Of a DNA stretch of 49,956 bases, positions 40,530 to 49,753 are shown one piece after another. Source of the DNA: Lachnospiraceae bacterium UBA1721 (GTDB lineage Bacteria > Bacillota > Clostridia > Lachnospirales > Lachnospiraceae); contig DCIR01000083.1 in NCBI GenBank assembly GCA_002317155.1, forward strand, positions 1 through 49,956. Reading direction: 5' to 3'. Every line of letters starts with the position of its first letter. Positions within the stretch are counted from its first letter, which is position 1. The position numbers and the translations under genes were made by a program. The notes beneath the pieces were generated by a model. That model worked only from the letters and a program-made list of their open reading frames with translations, ran no database searches and was not told the origin of the DNA.

Positions 40530-41408
40530 ATGGAAGACTACATTGTAAGCGGCATGGCCGCAAATGAACAGATAAGAGTTTTTGCATGTACTACCAGAAA
40601 TCTGGTTGAACATGCAAGAGAAATACATAATACCAGTCCTGTTATAACTGCGGCACTCGGAAGAATGCTCACTGCAGCGACAATGATGGGAAGCATGCTC
40701 AAGGGTGAAAAGGATGTTATTTCTATCCAGATAAAGAGTGCGGGACCTGTCGGTGGAATCACTGTAGCGACTGATTCTTCTTCAAATGTAAGAGGATATG
40801 CGGAAGTACCGGATGTTATTATTCCTGCCAAACCTAATGGTAAGCTTGATGTATCAGGCGCAGTTGGACCCGGAACGATGAGAGTTATTAAGGATATGGG
40901 TCTTAAGGAACCATATGTCGGTGAGATAGATCTTCAGACCGGTGAGATTGCTGAAGACTTTACATATTATTTTGCGGTATCTGAACAGGTACCATCCTCA
41001 GTTGGCTTGGGAGTATTGATGAATCGAGACAATACCGTTCGTCAGGCGGGAGGATTTATCATTCAGTTACTGCCATTCGCGAGTGATGAAGTAATATCAA
41101 AACTGGAGGAGAACTTAAAGGCAATTCCGTCGGTTACTACGATGCTTGACGGTGGTGATACACCTGAGGATATGCTTAGAAGAGTTCTTGATGGATTTGA
41201 TGTGGAATTTACAGGAACCCGTCCCTGCGGATACAAATGTACTTGCAGTAGAGAGCGTCTAGAAAAGGTAATGATAAGCCTTGGAAAGAAGGAACTGAAA
41301 GCAATGATTGATGAAGGAAAATCGGTTGAAGTTGGTTGCCAGTTCTGCAGTTCAAAATATGAATTTACGATAGATGAACTTTCTGACCTGCTCACACAGA
41401 GCAAATAA
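40530..41408 (+). CDS. hslO: Redox-regulated chaperone Hsp33
   Basis: Holdase chaperone activated by oxidation. It is 292 residues. The zinc-binding redox switch is complete: CTC near residue 236 and CQFC near residue 270. The N-terminal domain shows ALGRMLTAATMMGSMLKGE and the GPLG-like AVGPGTMRVIKDMG motif. Oxidative stress releases zinc and forms disulphides, exposing a binding surface for unfolded proteins. The gene follows the methyltransferase by 61 bases with weak ribosome binding. Confidence 0.93.
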   Translation: MEDYIVSGMAANEQIRVFACTTRNLVEHAREIHNTSPVITAALGRMLTAATMMGSMLKGEKDVISIQIKSAGPVGGITVATDSSSNVRGYAEVPDVIIPAKPNGKLDVSGAVGPGTMRVIKDMGLKEPYVGEIDLQTGEIAEDFTYYFAVSEQVPSSVGLGVLMNRDNTVRQAGGFIIQLLPFASDEVISKLEENLKAIPSVTTMLDGGDTPEDMLRRVLDGFDVEFTGTRPCGYKCTCSRERLEKVMISLGKKELKAMIDEGKSVEVGCQFCSSKYEFTIDELSDLLTQSK

Positions 41409-41462
41409 CTACTAATCTTTTTAACATAATTAAGGCTGAAGGCCGAAAGCGAGGTACAGAAA

Positions 41463-42797
41463 ATGAAAAATTACACAAAAGAGGATGTCCTTAATCTTGT
41501 TCGCGATGAAGATGTTGAATTTATAAGACTTCAGTTTACTAATCTTCATGGCGTCCTTAAAAATGTCGCAATAACATCAAGTCAGTTGGAGAAGGTTCTT
41601 GATAACGGATGCCTTTTTGATGTGTCGGCAATCGATGGCGTCAGAAGAGTAACCGGTTCTGAAAGAGTACTTGTTCCTGATTTTTCTACATTTGAAATTT
41701 TCCCTTGGAGACCGCAGCAGGGTAAGGTTGCAAGACTTTTGTGTGAGGTGTATGTTCCTGAAGGCAAGCCTTCCGAGGTAGACCCCAGATATATTCTTAG
41801 AAGAACACTTAAGGCTGCAGCAGAGATGGGATACACATTCGAGGTAGGACCTGAGTGCGAATTTTTCCTTTTTGAAACAGATGAAAATACCAATCCTACG
41901 GTAATTACTCACGAGCAGGCAGGATATTTCGATGTAGGACCTCTTGATGAAGGTGAAAATGCTCGCCGTGATATCGTAATGAATCTTGAGGATATGGGCT
42001 TTGAGATAGAGGCTTCACATCATGAGGCTGCTCCTGCTCAGCATGAGATAGACCTTGCTTACGGAGAGGCCCTTGATGTAGCTGACAGTATTATTACATT
42101 TAAGCTCGCTGTTCGTACTCTTGCGAAAAGACATGGTCTTCATGCGACATTTATGCCCAAGCCCCGTGATGATATAAATGGTTCGGGTATGCATATTAAT
42201 ATGTCCCTCAAGAAGAACGGTGTGAATATCTTCAGTGATCCTGATGATGAAAACGGTCTTTCAAAGGAAGCATATTGGTTTATCGGAGGATTAATGAAGC
42301 ACCTTCCTGCGATGGCGCCTATTACTAATCCTTTGGTTAATTCATATAAGAGACTTATTCCCGGATATGAGGCACCTGTTTATGTGGCATGGAGTGCTAA
42401 AAACAGAAATCAGATGATTAGAATTCCTGCAAGAATGACCGGAAATTCTACCCGAATTGAGCTTAGAAGCCCTGATTCATCAGCTAACCCTTATCTGACA
42501 ATCGCATTGTGCTTGGCAGCAGGACTTGACGGAATCAATAAAAAGATTGAAACTCCTAAGGCTGTAGATGCAGACATTAACGCAATGACTGCTGAGGAGA
42601 GAAAAGCACTCGGAATCAAGAAGCTTCCCGGAACACTTGTTGAGGCGTTGGAAGAGTTTAAGAATGACCCGTTCATCAAAGAGTCTCTTGGTGAGCCGGC
42701 ATACGAGAAGTATCTCATTATAAAAGAAAAGGAATGGAACGATTATAATACACATGTTTCCGCATGGGAACTTAAGGAGTATCTTAACCGCTATTAA
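41463..42797 (+). CDS. glnA: Glutamine synthetase type I
   Basis: Makes glutamine from glutamate, ammonia and ATP in a dodecamer. At 444 residues it is the short GSI-alpha form common in Firmicutes. Landmarks: FTNLHGVLKNV near residue 27, the metal-binding GPECEFFLFE near residue 128, the ammonia-site DINGSGMHINMS near residue 238, and NRNQMIRIPA in the ATP region near residue 317. It lacks the 25-residue insert and adenylylation Tyr of the beta form, as expected. The next gene is an ANTAR-type regulator, which suggests control by antitermination. GCGAGG is the only ribosome site seen. Confidence 0.95.
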   Translation: MKNYTKEDVLNLVRDEDVEFIRLQFTNLHGVLKNVAITSSQLEKVLDNGCLFDVSAIDGVRRVTGSERVLVPDFSTFEIFPWRPQQGKVARLLCEVYVPEGKPSEVDPRYILRRTLKAAAEMGYTFEVGPECEFFLFETDENTNPTVITHEQAGYFDVGPLDEGENARRDIVMNLEDMGFEIEASHHEAAPAQHEIDLAYGEALDVADSIITFKLAVRTLAKRHGLHATFMPKPRDDINGSGMHINMSLKKNGVNIFSDPDDENGLSKEAYWFIGGLMKHLPAMAPITNPLVNSYKRLIPGYEAPVYVAWSAKNRNQMIRIPARMTGNSTRIELRSPDSSANPYLTIALCLAAGLDGINKKIETPKAVDADINAMTAEERKALGIKKLPGTLVEALEEFKNDPFIKESLGEPAYEKYLIIKEKEWNDYNTHVSAWELKEYLNRY

Positions 42798-42867
42798 TAT
42801 GTTGCATTAGCGACAAATTATTTATCGCCCTACAGACATTCAATTTTACTGCAAAGGAGGTGGGCAG

Positions 42868-43416
42868 GTGGTTAATATAATTGTTGCATTACCAAGACCG
42901 GAAGAATGCACCGGAATAAAAAACATACTTGCCCGCAACGGACATCGATCTTTGTATATATGTAATACGGGTGCGCAGGCAATCAGTCAGGCGGAGGATT
43001 ATGAAAACGGTATAGTGATATGCGGATATAAACTCCCCGACATGGTGTATAGCAACTTAAAGGAGAATCTTCCGGAAGGTTTTGAAATGCTGATATTAAC
43101 CTCACAGAAATTTATCAGTGAGTGTTACGGAAATGATATTGTGTGTCTGGCTATGCCTTTAAAGCTGGATGACTTTATCAGTACGATCAATATGATGGCC
43201 GAAGAACTCGAGCGAAAAAGGCGAAGAGCCAGACTAGCTCCGAAGGTCAGAAATGAGAAGGATACGCAGACAATAGCGGAGGCCAAAGAAGTGCTTATGG
43301 TTCGTAACCATATGACAGAGGATGAGGCGCATCGCTATATTCAAAAGAACAGTATGGACAGCGGTAACAGTCTTGTTGAAACCGCGAAGATGATACTGGC
43401 TCTTATGAGGAATTGA
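42868..43416 (+). CDS. ANTAR-domain response regulator next to glnA
   Basis: A 182-residue protein with a receiver-like N-terminal domain (residues 1-115) and a C-terminal ANTAR RNA-binding domain from about residue 125, recognisable by IAEAKEVLMVRNHMTEDEAHRYIQK and the following helix. In the receiver the phospho-acceptor acidic residues are poorly conserved, so activation may not be by phosphorylation. ANTAR proteins bind paired hairpins in mRNA leaders to prevent termination. A GlnR-type ANTAR regulator next to glnA is known in solvent-producing Clostridium. GTG 42868 follows AAAGGAGG. Confidence 0.85.
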   Translation: MVNIIVALPRPEECTGIKNILARNGHRSLYICNTGAQAISQAEDYENGIVICGYKLPDMVYSNLKENLPEGFEMLILTSQKFISECYGNDIVCLAMPLKLDDFISTINMMAEELERKRRRARLAPKVRNEKDTQTIAEAKEVLMVRNHMTEDEAHRYIQKNSMDSGNSLVETAKMILALMRN

Positions 43417-43426
43417 GGAGGTTGCT

Positions 43427-44302
43427 ATGGAGAAAACAAATATTAAGTTTACCAAGATGCACGGCTGTGGCAACGATTATGTGTATATAAATGGTGCTGA
43501 GGTTAAGCTGGACGCTGATAAGAAACCGGACATTGTCAGATTCTTAAGTGACAGACATTTTGGAATTGGTGGAGATGGGGTCATTTTTATAAATCCATCT
43601 GATGCTGCTGATTTTGAGATGGAAATGTGGAACGCAGATGGTACTAGAGCAGAGATGTGTGGTAACGGAATCAGATGTGTTGCAAAATACGTGTTTGATC
43701 ATAGTCTGACCGATTCGAAAGAAATCAGTATTGTGAGTGCAGGTATGATTAAGTATCTTGTACTTACTACCGAAAAGAGCGACAAGACAGCCAGAGGTGA
43801 AGAGGTCGTAAAGGTAAGAGTAAATATGGGAAATCCTATTTTACAGCCTTGCGAAATTCCGGTAGATACCGATGGCGATAATGCGATAGATGTACCGATA
43901 ACCGTACAGGGAAAAGAGTATAAGATGACATGTGTATCTATGGGTAATCCGCATGCAGTCATCTTTATGAATGGAGTAGCTGATCTTAATCTTGAAAAGA
44001 TTGGACCTGATTTTGAAAATCATAAGCTGTTCCCGAAGAGAACAAATACTGAGTTTGTAGAGATAATAGACCGCGCAAACGTAAATATGCGTGTGTGGGA
44101 GCGCGGCACCGGAGAAACATTAGCTTGTGGTACCGGCTCATGTGCGACCGCGGTTGCTTGTGTTCTCAACGGACATACGGATGAAAAGGTGAATGTTCAT
44201 CTGCTTGGAGGAACACTCGAAGTCGAGTGGGACAGAGAAGCTAATCTGATATATATGACAGGCCCTGCAACTACAGTTTTTGAGGGCGAGATTACAATAT
44301 AA
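43427..44302 (+). CDS. dapF: Diaminopimelate epimerase
   Basis: Converts LL- to meso-diaminopimelate for lysine and peptidoglycan synthesis. It is 291 residues with two matching halves. The catalytic cysteines are in CGNGIRCVAKYV near residue 82 and ACGTGSCATAVAC near residue 236. MHGCGNDYVYI opens the protein. It pairs with dapL just downstream; together they form the aminotransferase route. The ATG follows GGAGG at about 6 bases and lies 10 bases after the ANTAR gene. Confidence 0.95.
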   Translation: MEKTNIKFTKMHGCGNDYVYINGAEVKLDADKKPDIVRFLSDRHFGIGGDGVIFINPSDAADFEMEMWNADGTRAEMCGNGIRCVAKYVFDHSLTDSKEISIVSAGMIKYLVLTTEKSDKTARGEEVVKVRVNMGNPILQPCEIPVDTDGDNAIDVPITVQGKEYKMTCVSMGNPHAVIFMNGVADLNLEKIGPDFENHKLFPKRTNTEFVEIIDRANVNMRVWERGTGETLACGTGSCATAVACVLNGHTDEKVNVHLLGGTLEVEWDREANLIYMTGPATTVFEGEITI

Positions 44303-44397
44303 TAATATTAGGCTGAAGAGACAGCTTATGTTTATAAAATTTTATTTAAGGGTTAATGCCCGTAACATACTTATAATGTGAGAGGAGTACCAAAACA

Positions 44398-45618
44398 ATG
44401 GTAAAAGCAAACGACAATTATCTTAAACTTCCCGGAAGCTATCTTTTTTCTACAATCGGAAAGAAGGTAAGAGAATACAGCGCAGCAAATCCTGATGCAA
44501 AGATCATTAGACTTGGAATTGGTGATGTAACTCAGCCCCTTGCTCCCGCTATTATCGATGCACTTCATGGGGCAGTTGATGAGATGGCAGTAAGAGAGAC
44601 ATTCAAGGGTTATGCACCTGATCTTGGATATGAGTTCCTTAGAAATGCCATTGCTGATAATGATTACAAGGCAAGAGGATGCGATATCAGCGCTGATGAA
44701 ATCTTTGTATCAGACGGAGCAAAGTGTGATTGCTCAAATATTCAGGAAATTTTCAGCCTTGATAATAAGATTGCTGTTTGTGATCCTGTATATCCTGTAT
44801 ATGTAGATTCAAACGTTATGGCAGGTCGTACCGGAACATATGATATTAAGACCGAGACCTGGAGCGATGTAATTTATATGCCTTGCACAGCTGAGAATAA
44901 TTTTGCACCTGAGCTTCCCAAGGAGACTCCTGATCTCATTTATCTTTGCTTCCCTAACAACCCTACCGGTTCAACTATTACCAAGGCACAGCTTCAGGAG
45001 TGGGTTGATTATGCAAATAAGGTTGGAGCTATCATACTTTATGATGCAGCTTATGAAGCATACATTTCAGAGGCAGATGTTCCTCACAGCATTTATGAAT
45101 GCGAGGGAGCAAGAACTTGTGCAATCGAGCTTAGATCATTCTCTAAGAACGCAGGATTTACCGGCGTAAGACTTGGATTTACAGTTATCCCTAAGGAGCT
45201 TAAGGCAGGAGATGTTAATCTTCATGCACTTTGGGCAAGAAGACACGGAACCAAGTACAACGGAGCTCCTTATATCATTCAGAAGGCAGGAGAGGCAGTT
45301 TACTCAGAGGCAGGTAAGGCACAGCTTAAGCAGCAGGTTGCTTACTACATGAATAATGCCAAGTATATTTATGACGGACTTAAGAGCGCAGGATTCACCG
45401 TATCAGGTGGTGTTAACGCTCCTTATATCTGGCTTAAGGCACCTAACAACATGACCAGTTGGGAGTTCTTTGATTATCTCCTTACTCAGGTTAATGTAGT
45501 AGGTACTCCCGGTTCCGGATTCGGACCTTCAGGAGAGCATTATTTCAGACTTACCGCATTTGGTACATATGAGAATACTGTTGAGGCAGTAGACAGAATT
45601 AAGAAGATTAACCTGTAA
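44398..45618 (+). CDS. dapL: LL-diaminopimelate aminotransferase
   Basis: A fold-type I PLP enzyme of 406 residues that turns tetrahydrodipicolinate into LL-diaminopimelate in one step with glutamate, bypassing the succinylase or acetylase routes. MVKANDNYLKLPGSYLFSTI is the N-terminal signature of DapL; LCFPNNPTGSTI, YDAAYEAYI and the Schiff-base Lys in RSFSKNAGFTGVRLG near residue 248 follow. With dapF upstream this shows the DapL pathway. It starts after GAGAGGAG. Codon use is biased and GC somewhat higher, suggesting strong expression. Confidence 0.95.
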   Translation: MVKANDNYLKLPGSYLFSTIGKKVREYSAANPDAKIIRLGIGDVTQPLAPAIIDALHGAVDEMAVRETFKGYAPDLGYEFLRNAIADNDYKARGCDISADEIFVSDGAKCDCSNIQEIFSLDNKIAVCDPVYPVYVDSNVMAGRTGTYDIKTETWSDVIYMPCTAENNFAPELPKETPDLIYLCFPNNPTGSTITKAQLQEWVDYANKVGAIILYDAAYEAYISEADVPHSIYECEGARTCAIELRSFSKNAGFTGVRLGFTVIPKELKAGDVNLHALWARRHGTKYNGAPYIIQKAGEAVYSEAGKAQLKQQVAYYMNNAKYIYDGLKSAGFTVSGGVNAPYIWLKAPNNMTSWEFFDYLLTQVNVVGTPGSGFGPSGEHYFRLTAFGTYENTVEAVDRIKKINL

Positions 45619-45654
45619 TTATAAGCAATTACTGACCAAGGCATTGGAGGCTGT

Positions 45655-46167
45655 ATGAATTGGTTGATTGGATGGCTGGTGTTACTGGCTATACTTATAA
45701 TTATTGAACTTATTACACTTGGGTTCACAACAATATGTTTTGCTAGCGGAGCAGGTGCAGCGGCTATTATGGCTGTGTTTGATTTGCCGGTGTGGGCCCA
45801 GTGTGTTGTCTTTGTGATAATCAGTTTTGTTATGTTCGCGTTTGTACGTCCGGTGGCGCATAAAAGACTTAAGCGGGGCAGACGTAGTGAACGGGCATAT
45901 AGGCTAATTGGAAAGCGCGGAAGAGTAATAAGCGAGATTGATAATTGGCGCGGAATAGGACAGATTAGTGTGCAGGGACAGGAATGGAGCGCTGTCAGTG
46001 AAGAGGAAAATGTAATTATTCCTGTAGGCGCGATAGTAGATGTCACAGGGGTTTATAACGGAAAACTGGTTATATGCCTTGACGAAGTGATGGATGGTAA
46101 TGTGGAGCTTCAGGTTTCGGAAGGAACGCTTGACCCCACATATAATGGAAGAGACAGTAAGTGGTAG
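45655..46167 (+). CDS. NfeD-like membrane protein
   Basis: A 170-residue protein with two or three transmembrane helices in residues 1-70, then a small beta-barrel domain of OB type (GKRGRVISEIDN to GKLVICLDE). This is the NfeD-like layout, usually linked to membrane quality control with a SPFH partner. No SPFH or stomatin gene is next to it in this window. It overlaps the longest possible argF frame but not the preferred one. Confidence 0.75.
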   Translation: MNWLIGWLVLLAILIIIELITLGFTTICFASGAGAAAIMAVFDLPVWAQCVVFVIISFVMFAFVRPVAHKRLKRGRRSERAYRLIGKRGRVISEIDNWRGIGQISVQGQEWSAVSEEENVIIPVGAIVDVTGVYNGKLVICLDEVMDGNVELQVSEGTLDPTYNGRDSKW

Positions 46168-46181
46168 CGAAGGAGACGGTT

Positions 46182-47165
46182 ATGGATTTACGCGGAAGAG
46201 ATTTTTTAAAGTTACTTGATTATACACCCGAAGAGATTTTATATTTGGTTGATTTGGCAGCTGATCTTAAGGAGAAGAAAAAGAATGGAATCCCTGTTGA
46301 TCATCACAGAGGAAAGAACATAGCTCTTATTTTTGAAAAGACCAGCACAAGAACACGTTGCTCTTTCGAAATAGCTGCTCATGACCTTGGAATGGGAACC
46401 ACTTATCTTGATCCTTCAGGATCACAGATTGGTAAGAAGGAATCAATTGCAGATACTGCAAGAGTGCTTGCCAGCATGTTTGACGGAATCGAGTACAGAG
46501 GATATGGCCAGGAGATCGTAGAAGAACTTGCTAAGTATTCTAAGGTTCCGGTATGGAATGGACTTACAAATGAGTTCCACCCTACACAGATGCTTGCTGA
46601 TCTTCTTACTATTCGTGAGGAGTTCGGATACTTAAAGGGAATCAAACTTGCATATATGGGTGATGCTCGTTACAATACCGGCAATTCGCTTATGATTGCG
46701 TGTGCAAAGATGGGTATGCATTTCTATGGATGTGCTCCCAAGAAGTATTGGCCTAATGAGGAGCTTATTGCTACAGCTAAGGAAATTGCAGCAACAACCG
46801 GAGGAAGCATTAATCTTACCGAGGATGCAATGGAAGGAACCAAGGGTGCTGATGTAGTATGCACTGACGTATGGGTTTCAATGGGTGAGCCTGACGAGAT
46901 TTGGGCAGAGAGAATTGCAGATCTTAAGTCTTTCCAGGTTAATTCGGATATTATGAAGAACGCTTCTGACAAAGCAATCTTTATGCATTGTCTGCCTGCT
47001 TTCCATGATCTCAAGACAAAGATCGGTGCAGAGGTTGGAGAGAAGTTTGGTATTTCTGAGCTTGAAGTTACCGATGAAGTATTTGAGTCAGCAGCAAGCC
47101 GTGTATTTGAAGAAGCAGAAAACCGTATGCATACAATCAAGGCTGTAATTGACGCTACAGTATAA
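46182..47165 (+). CDS. argF: Ornithine carbamoyltransferase
   Basis: Makes citrulline from ornithine and carbamoyl phosphate in arginine synthesis or breakdown. At 327 residues it shows the carbamoyl phosphate site FEKTSTRTRCSFE near residue 47, NEFHPTQMLADLL near residue 131, the ornithine SMGE loop (DVWVSMGEPDE) near residue 232 and FMHCLPAFHD near residue 265. I chose ATG 46182, which follows AAGGAG; a GTG at 46161 in frame is less likely. No other arg gene is in the window, so the catabolic form cannot be excluded. Confidence 0.93.
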   Translation: MDLRGRDFLKLLDYTPEEILYLVDLAADLKEKKKNGIPVDHHRGKNIALIFEKTSTRTRCSFEIAAHDLGMGTTYLDPSGSQIGKKESIADTARVLASMFDGIEYRGYGQEIVEELAKYSKVPVWNGLTNEFHPTQMLADLLTIREEFGYLKGIKLAYMGDARYNTGNSLMIACAKMGMHFYGCAPKKYWPNEELIATAKEIAATTGGSINLTEDAMEGTKGADVVCTDVWVSMGEPDEIWAERIADLKSFQVNSDIMKNASDKAIFMHCLPAFHDLKTKIGAEVGEKFGISELEVTDEVFESAASRVFEEAENRMHTIKAVIDATV

Positions 47166-47170
47166 ATAAT

Positions 47171-48214
47171 ATGAAGAATCAAATTCTTGAACTGCTTCGT
47201 GACAGTACGGATTATGTTTCGGGACAGGAATTGTGCGAACACTTTGCCGTGTCCCGGACAGCCGTATGGAAAGCTGTTGAACAATTGAAAAAAGATGGGT
47301 ATATCATAGAGGCGGTAAGAAACAGGGGCTATCGACTGGTAACAGCCGGAAATGATGTATATAACAAGGCTGAGATTGATGCTTCGATCGATACACAATA
47401 TATAGGAAGAAACAGTTTCTTCTATAATATAATAGGATCGACCAATACTGAAGCAAAGAGACTTGCGGAGGAAGGTGCTGTCGATGGAACAGTGATTGTT
47501 GCCGACAGACAAACTGCAGGTAAGGGACGCCGTGGAAGAAGCTGGATTAGTCCTGAAGGAAGTAATATTTATTTTTCCTTATTGCTTAAGCCGGATTTTA
47601 ATCCGTCACAGGCGCCGATGCTTACATTGGTTATGGCACTTGCGGTAGCAGAGGCTATTGATAGTGTCATTAAAGATATAGGTGCTAATCAAAATAAAAA
47701 CGATGGTACTGATAAAAACACAGGTACAAATTCATGCAAAGTAAAAATCAAGTGGCCTAACGATATTGTCATCAATGGTAAAAAGGTCTGCGGAATTTTG
47801 ACTGAGATGAGTGTTGAGAGAGATTACATTCAACACGTGGTAATAGGTACCGGTATCAATGTTAAGAGACAGAAGTTTGATGCGGAATTTGCTGAACATG
47901 CATCTTCGGTTGAAGAAGAAATAGATTCATTTGTATCGCGCAGCAGACTTATCGGTCTGATTATGAATGCTTTTGAAAAGCATTATGAAGAATTTAAGAA
48001 GACAGGAACATTGAATTCATTAAAGAATGAATACGAACAGTATTTAGTCAATATAAACCGCGAGGTATGTGTGCTGGATCCTAAGGGAGAATACACGGGT
48101 ATTGCGCAGGGAATAAATGATAATGGTGAATTGCTTGTCAGAACAAAAGACGGTAAGGTTTTGGAAGTATATGCCGGCGAAGTTTCGGTGAGAGGAATAT
48201 ATGGATATGTCTGA
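47171..48214 (+). CDS. birA: Biotin-[acetyl-CoA carboxylase] ligase and biotin repressor
   Basis: A bifunctional protein of 347 residues. An N-terminal winged helix-turn-helix (residues 1-60, LCEHFAVSRTAVWKAVEQL) binds DNA, the central catalytic domain contains the biotinyl-AMP loop GKGRRGRSWISPEGSNIY near residue 116, KWPNDI near residue 195 and VIGTGINVKR, and a C-terminal SH3-like domain ends it. It attaches biotin to carboxylases and represses biotin genes. A low-complexity Asn/Lys/Thr-rich insert (near residues 172-190) interrupts the catalytic domain. It lies 5 bases after argF. Confidence 0.93.
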   Translation: MKNQILELLRDSTDYVSGQELCEHFAVSRTAVWKAVEQLKKDGYIIEAVRNRGYRLVTAGNDVYNKAEIDASIDTQYIGRNSFFYNIIGSTNTEAKRLAEEGAVDGTVIVADRQTAGKGRRGRSWISPEGSNIYFSLLLKPDFNPSQAPMLTLVMALAVAEAIDSVIKDIGANQNKNDGTDKNTGTNSCKVKIKWPNDIVINGKKVCGILTEMSVERDYIQHVVIGTGINVKRQKFDAEFAEHASSVEEEIDSFVSRSRLIGLIMNAFEKHYEEFKKTGTLNSLKNEYEQYLVNINREVCVLDPKGEYTGIAQGINDNGELLVRTKDGKVLEVYAGEVSVRGIYGYV

Positions 48215-48617
48215 TAATGAGATTAAGGATAAATTTGCAGCAGATGACAACGGTGTGCTCCCTGATGGAAGAGTAGTGCTGTGCGGTGCAAATTCATATG
48301 AGCAGAAGTTCTATTTTAATAAAAGATTTTCTAAACTGCCCGAGTCCATTCAGAAGGAACTGAATATTATATGTGTCCTTTTCACTGAAGAGGTAGGCGG
48401 TATTTTCTATATAGTATTTGATGAAGAAGGTGGAATCAGCCTGGAAACCAATGCGGATTCTGACGATATTTATTATGATGAGGTTTCTTCGGGTCTGTTG
48501 ATAGGAGAAATCAGAAGAACGCGTCAGGAACTTATGGAGTCATTGAGCCTTTATTACAGAATGATTGTGCTCAAGGAGAATCCCGAGGATATACTTAAGG
48601 AACTTGGTGAGGAGTAG
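48201..48617 (+). CDS. Conserved hypothetical acidic protein, 138 residues
   Basis: An acidic 138-residue cytoplasmic protein. The YEQKFYFNKRFSKLPESIQKELN region and the acidic C-terminal half resemble small proteins of unknown role that are common in Clostridia between birA and dusB-type genes, but I do not claim a family. It overlaps birA by 14 bases, with GAGAGGA before the ATG at about 6 bases. The next gene starts 7 bases after it, so all four genes from argF on are probably one transcript. Confidence 0.7.
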   Translation: MDMSDNEIKDKFAADDNGVLPDGRVVLCGANSYEQKFYFNKRFSKLPESIQKELNIICVLFTEEVGGIFYIVFDEEGGISLETNADSDDIYYDEVSSGLLIGEIRRTRQELMESLSLYYRMIVLKENPEDILKELGEE

Positions 48618-48624
48618 TTTTCCG

Positions 48625-49590
48625 ATGAGATTAAAGATTGGAACGGTCGAACTGGAAAATAACATAATACTTGCACCGATGGCAGGGGTAACAGACCTGC
48701 CATTTCGTATTCTATGCAGAGAGCTTGGAGCAGGAATGGTTTGTATGGAAATGATAAGTGCGAAAGCATTATCTTACCATAATAAAAATACCGTAGACCT
48801 GATGAAGATATATGAAGGCGAACATCCGGTATCAATGCAGTTGTTTGGTTCTGAGCCGGAACTGATCGGGGATGTCGTGGAAGAAATCAACAGTAATCCT
48901 AATGATATACTTGATTTCAATATGGGATGTCCTGTGCCTAAAGTGGTTAATAACGGAGAAGGATCTGCACTTATGAAAGATCCTGACCTTGCATTCAGAA
49001 TTATGGAACAGCTGGTTAAGCATTCAACCAAGCCGGTGACTGTTAAATTTAGAAAGGGCTTTGATTCCGAACATGTAAATGCTGTGGAGATTGCCAAAGC
49101 AGCAGAGGCCGCAGGTATTTCGGCGGTGGCGGTTCACGGAAGAACAAGGGCTCAGTATTATAGTGGTGAAGCTGATTGGGATATAATAGGAAAAGTTAAA
49201 GCGGCTGTAAGTATTCCTGTAATAGGTAACGGCGATGTGACGTCTCCGGAAAAAGCAAAAAGGCTTACGGAAATGACCGGCTGCGATGGAATAATGATAG
49301 GAAGAGGCGCGGAAGGTAATCCTTGGATATTTAGAGATGTGAAGCATTATCTGGAAACGGGTGAATTATTGCCGGCACCGTCCAGAGAAGAAAAAAAGGC
49401 AGTGGCTCTCAGGCATGCCGAACTGATGCAGCAATATAAAGGAGAGTATATAGCAATCAGAGAGATGCGCAAGCATCTTGCATGGTATACTGCCGGAATG
49501 CCCAATTCATCAAGATTCAGACAAAGAATTAATTCGATGGAGACGATGGAACAGCTTCTTGAAGGCGTAAATGAGATTTTTAACGTCTGA
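48625..49590 (+). CDS. dusB: tRNA-dihydrouridine synthase
   Basis: A flavin TIM-barrel enzyme of 321 residues that reduces uridines in the tRNA D-loop. LAPMAGVTDLPFR near residue 17 binds FMN; FNMGCPVPKVVNNGEGSA near residue 96 carries the catalytic Cys; VKFRKGFD, AVHGRTRAQYYSGEADW and GNGDVTSPEKA follow, and GRGAEGNPWIF closes the FMN site. The order and the C-terminal helical domain fit the DusB branch found in Firmicutes. ATG 48625 is preferred; an earlier in-frame start at 48565 would overlap the previous gene by 53 bases. GAGGAG lies about 11 bases upstream. Confidence 0.92.
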   Translation: MRLKIGTVELENNIILAPMAGVTDLPFRILCRELGAGMVCMEMISAKALSYHNKNTVDLMKIYEGEHPVSMQLFGSEPELIGDVVEEINSNPNDILDFNMGCPVPKVVNNGEGSALMKDPDLAFRIMEQLVKHSTKPVTVKFRKGFDSEHVNAVEIAKAAEAAGISAVAVHGRTRAQYYSGEADWDIIGKVKAAVSIPVIGNGDVTSPEKAKRLTEMTGCDGIMIGRGAEGNPWIFRDVKHYLETGELLPAPSREEKKAVALRHAELMQQYKGEYIAIREMRKHLAWYTAGMPNSSRFRQRINSMETMEQLLEGVNEIFNV

Positions 49591-49641
49591 AAAGCTACTA
49601 TCATGGCCGAAAATGAACTAAATGTATGTCAAAATGCCATG

Positions 49642-49666
49642 AAAAGGTCTAAAAACGGGCCTTTTT
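49642..49666 (+). terminator. Intrinsic terminator of the argF-dusB unit
   Basis: AAAAGGTC at 49642-49649 pairs with GGCCTTTT at 49658-49665 (one G-U), ending in T residues. It lies about 50 bases after the dusB stop. Confidence 0.7.
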
Positions 49667-49718
49667 ATGGTCAAAAAAATAAATTTGTATGATTTAACAA
49701 TATTTTTTGAAAAAGTTG

Positions 49719-49747
49719 TTGCATTTTTAGAAATATAAAGTTATACT
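49719..49747 (+). promoter_or_regulatory. Promoter, TTGCAT-17-TATACT
   Basis: TTGCAT at 49719-49724 and TATACT at 49742-49747 are 17 bases apart. Transcription would begin near 49754 and enter the structured leader. Confidence 0.7.
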
Positions 49748-49753
49748 ACTTCT

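Noticed and set aside
46724..47512. 262-residue minus-strand frame opposite argF and birA
   Set aside because: It spans two well-supported genes on the other strand and has no start signals or known motif.
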